From Oscillibacter sp. (GTDB lineage Bacteria > Bacillota > Clostridia > Oscillospirales > Oscillospiraceae), in the NCBI GenBank assembly GCA_003539495.1, contig DPPB01000020.1:72946-136945 (forward strand): a stretch of DNA of 64,000 bases, given 5' to 3'. Made by a program: the position numbers and the translations under genes. Numbering within the stretch: the first letter of the stretch is position 1; each line of letters starts with the position of its first letter. The notes beneath the pieces were generated by a model. It made no database searches, was not told where the DNA came from, and saw nothing but the letters and a program-made list of their open reading frames with translations. Positions 58,730-64,000 of this stretch are shown here, piece by piece.

Positions 58730-59828
58730 GAAAGGAAATACCCGCAGCCGCCGGAGATCTTTGCGCATCTGGGGCGGCTACCTGCTGGTCCTCATGGTTT
58801 GGGTGGTCGCAGTGATGGCCTTGGCATTCCTGGGCTTCATCATCTGCGCCAGCATCACCTGGCAGCCCTCGCCGCTCTACGACTTCCTGAATTGGGTTCG
58901 AGACTACATCGTTCTGGTCTGCATCGTCACAGTGCTGGCGGGCTGGGTGGTCATCAGCTTCTATTTTATCTCCAAGCCCATCAAGCAGCTGGACGTGGTG
59001 GCCAATGCGGCAGAGCAATTATCCCGCCCCAGTGAGGAGCCCATCCAGCTGCCGGATTCCCTGGAGGACATCTCCATCCAGCTGAATCTGGCCCGGGAGC
59101 AGGCTCTCCGGGACGCCCGGGCAGCCCGGGAGGCAGAACAGCGGAAAAACGACCTAATCGTCTATCTGGCCCACGACCTGAAAACGCCCCTGACCAGCGT
59201 CATCGGCTACCTGACCCTCCTGCGGGATGAGCCTCAGATCTCCCCGGAGATCCGGGCCAGGTACACCGGCATCGCCCTGGAGAAGGCGGAGCGGCTGGAG
59301 GACCTCATCAACGAGTTCTTCGACATCACCCGCTTCAACCTCTCTCGCCTGGAGCTGGAGCGGCAGAGCGTGGACCTGACGCGGATGCTGGAGCAGGTCG
59401 CCAGCGAATTCCGCCCCATTTTCGCAGAATCGGGGCTGTCATGCAGCCTGGATCTGCCGCCCAAGCTGCACTATTCCTGTGACCCGGATAAGCTGGCAAG
59501 GGTCTTTGATAATCTCCTGCGCAACGCGTCTTATTATAGCCTGCCGGACAGCACGGTGGAAATTGCCGGACGGATAGAGGCCGGGAAAATCGTACTCACC
59601 TTCTCCAATGCGGGAAAGAACATCCCCCAGGAGAAATTGGACCGGATCTTTGAACAGTTCTTCCGTCTGGACAGCTCCCGCGCCACCCGGACAGGTGGTG
59701 CGGGCCTTGGCTTAGCCATCGCCAAGGAGATCGTGGAGCTCCACGGCGGGACCATTCGGGCGGACAGCACCGAGGATCGGATCACCTTCACCATCTGTCT
59801 TCCGTCAGACCATTCAGAAGCGCCGTAA
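58722..59828 (+). CDS. vanS: VanS-type sensor histidine kinase
   Basis: 368 aa. Two membrane helices (about 14-38 and 62-84) around a short outer loop, HAMP-like linker, H-box L-A-H-D-L-K-T-P-L-T-S-V-I-G-Y, N-box F-D-N-L-L-R-N-A and G-boxes G-G-A-G-L-G-L. It starts with TTG at 58722, overlapping vanR by 8 nt. The signal is presumably a glycopeptide or wall stress. Confidence 0.92.
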   Translation: MSKKGNTRSRRRSLRIWGGYLLVLMVWVVAVMALAFLGFIICASITWQPSPLYDFLNWVRDYIVLVCIVTVLAGWVVISFYFISKPIKQLDVVANAAEQLSRPSEEPIQLPDSLEDISIQLNLAREQALRDARAAREAEQRKNDLIVYLAHDLKTPLTSVIGYLTLLRDEPQISPEIRARYTGIALEKAERLEDLINEFFDITRFNLSRLELERQSVDLTRMLEQVASEFRPIFAESGLSCSLDLPPKLHYSCDPDKLARVFDNLLRNASYYSLPDSTVEIAGRIEAGKIVLTFSNAGKNIPQEKLDRIFEQFFRLDSSRATRTGGAGLGLAIAKEIVELHGGTIRADSTEDRITFTICLPSDHSEAP

Positions 59829-59892
59829 GAAAATCACAAGAATTTCGCAGAAAACTTGCAAGGCATCCGTTGGTAGATAGACAAGTATGAAA

Positions 59893-59940
59893 CGCCTGGT
59901 TCTGGTACCATTTCAGTATCAGAACCAGGCGCTTTATTTT
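59893..59940 (+). terminator. strong hairpin between vanS and vanG
   Basis: A 16-bp stem (15 of 16 complementary): CGCCTGGTTCTGGTAC / GTATCAGAACCAGGCG with a 7-nt loop and CTTTATTTT tail. It ends the vanRS transcript or attenuates vanG. Confidence 0.88.
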
Positions 59941-59959
59941 GATTAGGAGGTCTTATCCC

Positions 59960-61000
59960 ATGAAAACCATTCTCGTTCTCTTCGGCGGATGCTCCACGGA
60001 GTACGAAGTTTCTCTCCATTCCGCCTATGCGGTGCTGTCCCACATGGACCCCGCCCGCTATACTCCTTTGGCTGTGGGCATCACACGGGAGGGGCAGTGG
60101 CTCTGCTATACCGGCGACCTCTCCCGGCTGGAGGACGGTACTTGGCAGCAGGCGGCAGACTGTATCCCCTGCACCCCACTGGTGGAACGGGAGGCCCACG
60201 CTTTACTACTGCTGGACGGCTCCGGCCGCCGTCTCCTCTTTGACGCGGTATTCCCAGTCCTCCACGGCAAGAACGGCGAGGACGGTACGGTACAGGGACT
60301 CTTTGAACTGGCCGGGGTCCCGGTCATCGGCTGCGGGACATTGTCCAGCGCCTTGTGCATGGACAAGGACCGGGCCCACCAGCTGGCGGCCCTGGCCGGC
60401 ATCCGGGTCCCCCGGAGCCACGTCTTTCATTCCAGCGATGATTTCAGCCGGATCGCCCAGGCAGCGGAGGAACTGGGATACCCGGTGTTTGTCAAGCCGG
60501 TCCGGGCCGGTTCCTCCTTCGGTATCACCAAAGTCTCCGGGCCGGAAGAGCTGCCCGCCGCCATGGAGGAGGCATTCCGCCACGACAGCGCCGTGATCCT
60601 GGAGGAGACGATCCCCGGCTTTGAGGTGGGCTGCGCGGTCATGGGCAACGAGGAACTGACCGTGGGTCTGGTGGACGAGATTGCGCTGTCGGAGGGCTTT
60701 TTCAACTATGAGGAGAAGTACACCTTAAAGACCTCCGCCATCCACTGTCCCGCCCGCATCCCGCCGGAGAAGGCGGCAGAGATCCAGGCAGCGGCAAAAA
60801 CCATTTACCGTGCCCTGGACTGCCGGGTATTCGCCCGGGTGGATCTGTTCCTCACCCCGGATGGGGAGATCGTCTTCAATGAGGTCAACACCATCCCCGG
60901 CTTCACCGCCCACAGCCGCTACCCCAGCATGATGCAGGGCATCGGCATTTCCTTTGGGGAGCTGGTGACCCGCCTGATCGAGTTGGGGGTGGTGGGATGA
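59960..61000 (+). CDS. vanG: VanG-type D-alanine-D-serine ligase
   Basis: 346 aa, ATP-grasp. Makes the D-Ala-D-Ser depsipeptide-free precursor end that lowers vancomycin affinity. G-G-C-S-T-E-Y-E-V-S start, K-P-V-R-A-G-S-S-F-G-I, omega loop E-K-Y-T-L-K-T-S (not the His form of D-Ala-D-Lac ligases), and N-E-V-N-T-I-P-G-F-T. AGGAGG sets the ATG at 59960. Overlaps vanXY by 4 nt. Confidence 0.93.
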   Translation: MKTILVLFGGCSTEYEVSLHSAYAVLSHMDPARYTPLAVGITREGQWLCYTGDLSRLEDGTWQQAADCIPCTPLVEREAHALLLLDGSGRRLLFDAVFPVLHGKNGEDGTVQGLFELAGVPVIGCGTLSSALCMDKDRAHQLAALAGIRVPRSHVFHSSDDFSRIAQAAEELGYPVFVKPVRAGSSFGITKVSGPEELPAAMEEAFRHDSAVILEETIPGFEVGCAVMGNEELTVGLVDEIALSEGFFNYEEKYTLKTSAIHCPARIPPEKAAEIQAAAKTIYRALDCRVFARVDLFLTPDGEIVFNEVNTIPGFTAHSRYPSMMQGIGISFGELVTRLIELGVVG

Positions 61001-61749
61001 GAACCGTGTCGATTCCCCGGGAGCAGATTTTTCAGGGGCCGCTGGTCCTGGTCAACCGGGCGCATCCCCTGCATGAAAAAGAGCGATCTGCGCTGACCTC
61101 GGTGGACCCGCACCACCCCGACATTCTTCTTGAAAGCCGGGCACGGCAGCTACTGTCTGCCTGTATCCAAAAGGCGGGGGGACAGCGGGAGATCGTGCCG
61201 GTGTCCGGCTGGCGGAGCCAGCAGGAACAGCAGCGGATCTGGGACGACTCCATGGCGGAGCATGGGGAGACATTTACCCGCCAGTATGTGGCCCTTCCAG
61301 GATGCAGTGAGCATCAGACCGGCCTCGCCATCGACCTGGGAAAGGCTGCCGGATACATCGACTTCATCCGGCCTGCCTTTCCCTATGACGGCGTCTGCGG
61401 AAGATTTAGGCGTCTGGCGGCCCGGTACGGCTTTATCGAACGCTACCAGCGGGGCAAGGAGGAAGTCACCGGGATCTCGGCTGAGCCGTGGCACTTCCGC
61501 TATGTGGGGGCGCCCCACGCCCAGCTGATGGAAACCAACGGGCTGTGTCTGGAGGAGTACCGGGACTTTTTGCGGCAGGGTCCCCGGAGCGTCGCTCTGG
61601 AAAACGGCCGCATGGCCCAGGTGTTCTATGTGCCCGCCGCCGGAGCCGTCACAGAGGTGGAAGTGCCGGAGGGCTGCTGCCAGATATCCGGCGACAATGT
61701 GGAGGGATTTATCCTGACATGGTGGGGGGATACCCATGAGAACGGCTAA
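60997..61749 (+). CDS. vanXY: VanXY-type D,D-dipeptidase/carboxypeptidase
   Basis: 250 aa; removes D-Ala-D-Ala and trims D-Ala-ended precursors. Zinc/catalytic motifs S-E-H-Q-T-G-L-A-I-D and E-P-W-H-F-R-Y-V, and substrate-site S-G-W-R-S-Q-Q-E-Q. No signal peptide, as in VanXY. It overlaps vanG (ATGA) and vanT (14 nt). Confidence 0.92.
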   Translation: MRTVSIPREQIFQGPLVLVNRAHPLHEKERSALTSVDPHHPDILLESRARQLLSACIQKAGGQREIVPVSGWRSQQEQQRIWDDSMAEHGETFTRQYVALPGCSEHQTGLAIDLGKAAGYIDFIRPAFPYDGVCGRFRRLAARYGFIERYQRGKEEVTGISAEPWHFRYVGAPHAQLMETNGLCLEEYRDFLRQGPRSVALENGRMAQVFYVPAAGAVTEVEVPEGCCQISGDNVEGFILTWWGDTHENG

Positions 61750-63817
61750 GAAAACCGTCCCGACTTTGGACCTCTTTCGTCTGGCGGCAGTCCTGCTGGT
61801 GGTGATGAACCACACCTCGCCCCTGGCGGATGTGTCTGCCATGGCTGATTTCTGGCTTACCCGGGTACTGGCCCGGGTGGCAGTCCCATTCTTTCTGATG
61901 ACCACTGGGTACTTTCTGAGCCGGAATCACTGGGCTGGTGTGGGGCGGCAGCTGAAAAAGCTCTGCCTGCTCTACGGCGTCTGCATCCTTTTGTATCTGC
62001 CAGTGAATCTCTATGCCGGCAGCTTCACCGGTCCGGCGGATGTTTTGCGGAAACTGCTGGTGGACGGCACCTTCTACCACCTGTGGTATTTCCCGGCGAC
62101 CATTCTGGGCATCGTCATCGCCCGGTGGCTCAGCCGGCTGGGCCTGCGGGTGGCTCTGCCTGTGGCGGCGCTACTCTATCTCATCGGTCTGGGCGGGGAC
62201 AGTTACTATGGACTGGTTTCCCAGATCCCGCTGCTTCGGACCCTTTACGACGGCATTTTTACACTGTGCGGCTATACCCGCAATGGCCTGTTCTTCGCGC
62301 CACTGTTCCTTCTGCTTGGGGCCGCCGGAAGGCGGTGGAACCAAAAGCTGTCTCTGGCGGGCTTCTTCCTCTCTCTGGCAGCCATGAGCGCCGAGGGGCT
62401 GTGGCTCCATCGCATGGATGTCCAGCGCCACGACAGCATGTACCTCGCCCTCCCCCTGTGCATAGTATGCTTTTTTTCTCTGCTGCTGGGCGGAAACAAG
62501 GGCGAGTCCAGGAAAGTCCGGGAATTTTCCACAGCCATGTATGTGCTCCATCCCCTCTGCATCGTACTGGTCCGGGGAGCGGCAAAGCTACTGGGACTGG
62601 GAGAAATGCTCATTGAAAACAGTGTTCTCCATTTTATTGTGGTGCTGGCGCTCAGTGCGCTGTTCTCCGCCCTTTGCCTGCTGAGGCTTCAAAAGAAGCC
62701 CAACCCTACCGCTCGGGCCTGGCGGGAGGTGGATCTGGCGGCCCTTGGGCACAACGCCCAGGTGCTGCGGAACACATTGGCCCCGGGGACAGAGCTGATG
62801 GCGGTGGTAAAGGCGGAGGCCTACGGTCACGGCGGGGCAGTGACCGCCCGCACCTTACAGCGAGCGGGCGTCCGGGCCTTTGCCGTGGCCTGCCTGGCCG
62901 AGGGGATTGCTCTGCGAAAGGCGGGCATCCGGGGGACGATCTTGATCTTAGGTTATACCTCCCCGGAGGAAGCTCCGCTCTTGACACGATGGCATCTGAC
63001 CCAGACGGTGGCGGATATTGACCACGGGCGGGCCTTGGCAGCCAGAGGGCGGCGTGTCCATGTCCATCTGGCCCTGGACACGGGGATGCACCGGCTGGGC
63101 ATCCTGGCGGAAAACCGGAAGGAGATCCTGGAGGCATTCCGGCTTCCAAACCTGGTAGTGGACGGTGTCTTTTCTCATCTATACGTCTCGGACAGCCTGG
63201 AAGCCGAAGATGTTGCCTACACCCAAGAGCAGCTGACCTTGTTCTATGATACGGTGGCCTGGCTCCGAACTGCCGGATATGATCCCGGCAAAGTTCATAT
63301 CCAGTCCAGCTATGGACTTTGGAACCTCCCAGCTCAGCCCTGTGACTATGTCCGGGCTGGAATCGCACTCTATGGAGTTCGAAGCGATGATGCGCCTGTT
63401 CAGCGAAGCCTTGACCTGCGGCCGGTTCTGTCTCTCCGGGCCAGAGTGGCCAGTATCCGCACTGTGCAAGCCGGAGAGAGCGCCGGGTACGGGCGGGTCT
63501 TTCAGGCAGAGCAAGAAACCAAACTGGCGGTGGTCACCATCGGCTACGCGGACGGTCTGCCCCGGGATCTGCCTCAGCGGGGCGGCCAGGTGCTGATTCA
63601 GGGCCGGCGTTGTCCTATGGTGGGGTGGATGTGCATGGACCAGTTGCTGGTGGACGTCAGCGATCTTTCGGAGGTCGCTCCTGGCGATACAGTGACTATT
63701 ATCGGCCGGGATGGCGGTCAGGTGATTCGGGCAGAGGAACTGGCTGCATGCTGTGGGACGATTACCAACGAACTGCTCTCCCGGTTAGGCATGCGGTTAC
63801 CCATTGTTTCTGGTTAA
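61736..63817 (+). CDS. vanT: VanT-type membrane serine racemase
   Basis: 693 aa: an N-terminal acyltransferase-3-like membrane domain (about 1-325, ten segments) and a cytoplasmic alanine-racemase-type domain (about 330-693). PLP lysine in V-V-K-A-E-A-Y-G-H-G and catalytic tyrosine in G-Y-A-D-G-L-P-R. It supplies D-serine to VanG. Last gene of the operon. Confidence 0.94.
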   Translation: MRTAKKTVPTLDLFRLAAVLLVVMNHTSPLADVSAMADFWLTRVLARVAVPFFLMTTGYFLSRNHWAGVGRQLKKLCLLYGVCILLYLPVNLYAGSFTGPADVLRKLLVDGTFYHLWYFPATILGIVIARWLSRLGLRVALPVAALLYLIGLGGDSYYGLVSQIPLLRTLYDGIFTLCGYTRNGLFFAPLFLLLGAAGRRWNQKLSLAGFFLSLAAMSAEGLWLHRMDVQRHDSMYLALPLCIVCFFSLLLGGNKGESRKVREFSTAMYVLHPLCIVLVRGAAKLLGLGEMLIENSVLHFIVVLALSALFSALCLLRLQKKPNPTARAWREVDLAALGHNAQVLRNTLAPGTELMAVVKAEAYGHGGAVTARTLQRAGVRAFAVACLAEGIALRKAGIRGTILILGYTSPEEAPLLTRWHLTQTVADIDHGRALAARGRRVHVHLALDTGMHRLGILAENRKEILEAFRLPNLVVDGVFSHLYVSDSLEAEDVAYTQEQLTLFYDTVAWLRTAGYDPGKVHIQSSYGLWNLPAQPCDYVRAGIALYGVRSDDAPVQRSLDLRPVLSLRARVASIRTVQAGESAGYGRVFQAEQETKLAVVTIGYADGLPRDLPQRGGQVLIQGRRCPMVGWMCMDQLLVDVSDLSEVAPGDTVTIIGRDGGQVIRAEELAACCGTITNELLSRLGMRLPIVSG

Positions 63818-63879
63818 AGAGCGGTAGGGAATTTTACAAAGATTCCGGTTCGGATTTCAACATGAATATACCTTTAAAC

Positions 63880-63928
63880 AGGAATAGCCACCAACCACGA
63901 TGAAATGGTTGATGGCTATTCCCGTTTG
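63880..63928 (+). terminator. terminator of the van operon
   Basis: GGAATAGCCACCAACCA / TGGTTGATGGCTATTCC stem (one mismatch) with CCCGTTT tail. The last 70 bp of the window have no gene; they hold the repeat copy CTCTCAATCGGTTT (63946-63959). Confidence 0.85.
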
Positions 63929-64000
63929 GTCGACACCAAGAGATTCTCTCAATCGGTTTAATCTGGTGTTTTCAAGATGTCCTTATGAGGAGTCGCCCTT

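Noticed and set aside
1..64000. tRNA or rRNA genes
   Set aside because: No cloverleaf with a TTCGA/TTCAA T-loop and CCA-like end, and no rRNA segment, was recognised by eye on either strand.

Overview
This is one contig segment from a GC-rich, low-copy-repeat Firmicute chromosome, most likely a spore-forming gut clostridium of the Oscillospiraceae (Oscillibacter/Flavonifractor-like). The evidence is the spmA/spmB spore-maturation pair, RNase Y with YmdB, DUF1934 next to argS, an SRP RNA-dnaX-ebfC block, a Firmicute LexA box, an AbrB-type regulator with a zinc ribbon, and the clostridial order of the S10-spc-alpha ribosomal operon. The taxon is an inference; no rRNA gene is present.

Layout. 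1-16.6 kb is housekeeping: two RNA methyltransferases, abrB, spmAB, a small RHH protein, argS with a DUF1934 gene, barstar, an RlmI-type methyltransferase, an amidase with SH3 domain, rny-ymdB, a YbaK deacylase, a SbcD-like phosphoesterase, asparaginase, proS and a small HTH gene. 16.6-33.1 kb is one long S10-spc-alpha operon (rpsJ to rplQ, with secY, adk, map, a KOW protein, infA and rpoA). It has two unusually long, structured gaps, rpsJ-rplC and rpsN-rpsH. 33.1-44.5 kb holds a possible structured RNA, a zinc-ribbon membrane protein, secG, lexA, ebfC-dnaX-SRP RNA, two COG0523 metal-chaperone GTPases (one His-rich, one fused to a YcgQ-like domain), and a two-gene surface block (cadherin-like membrane protein; SH3-glucosaminidase-dockerin). 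44.6-45.6 kb is an AT-rich islet with an HTH regulator behind a striking inverted-repeat operator and an Imm11-like orphan immunity gene. 45.6-50.2 kb is ion homeostasis: a DUF1538 double-repeat membrane protein coupled to a tandem P-II-like protein, then a TrkH/TrkA-type potassium system.

From about 50.2 kb to the window end is a mobile element. It has a large serine recombinase reading toward the left chromosomal junction, a small unknown gene, a relaxase with overlapping reading frames, MobC, a RepA-like ATPase, a DUF6076-like protein and a sigma factor. These are followed by a vanG-type glycopeptide-resistance cluster in the compact order vanR-vanS // vanG-vanXY-vanT, without vanU, vanY or vanW. 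The // is a strong hairpin terminator. The right end of the element is not visible.

How it works together: the van cluster senses (VanS/VanR), makes D-Ala-D-Ser (VanG with the VanT serine racemase) and removes D-Ala-D-Ala (VanXY). The recombinase, relaxase, MobC and replication-type ATPase suggest the cargo is mobilizable. Chromosomal intergenic regions also share at least one dispersed repeat family, and there is one MITE-like palindromic repeat.
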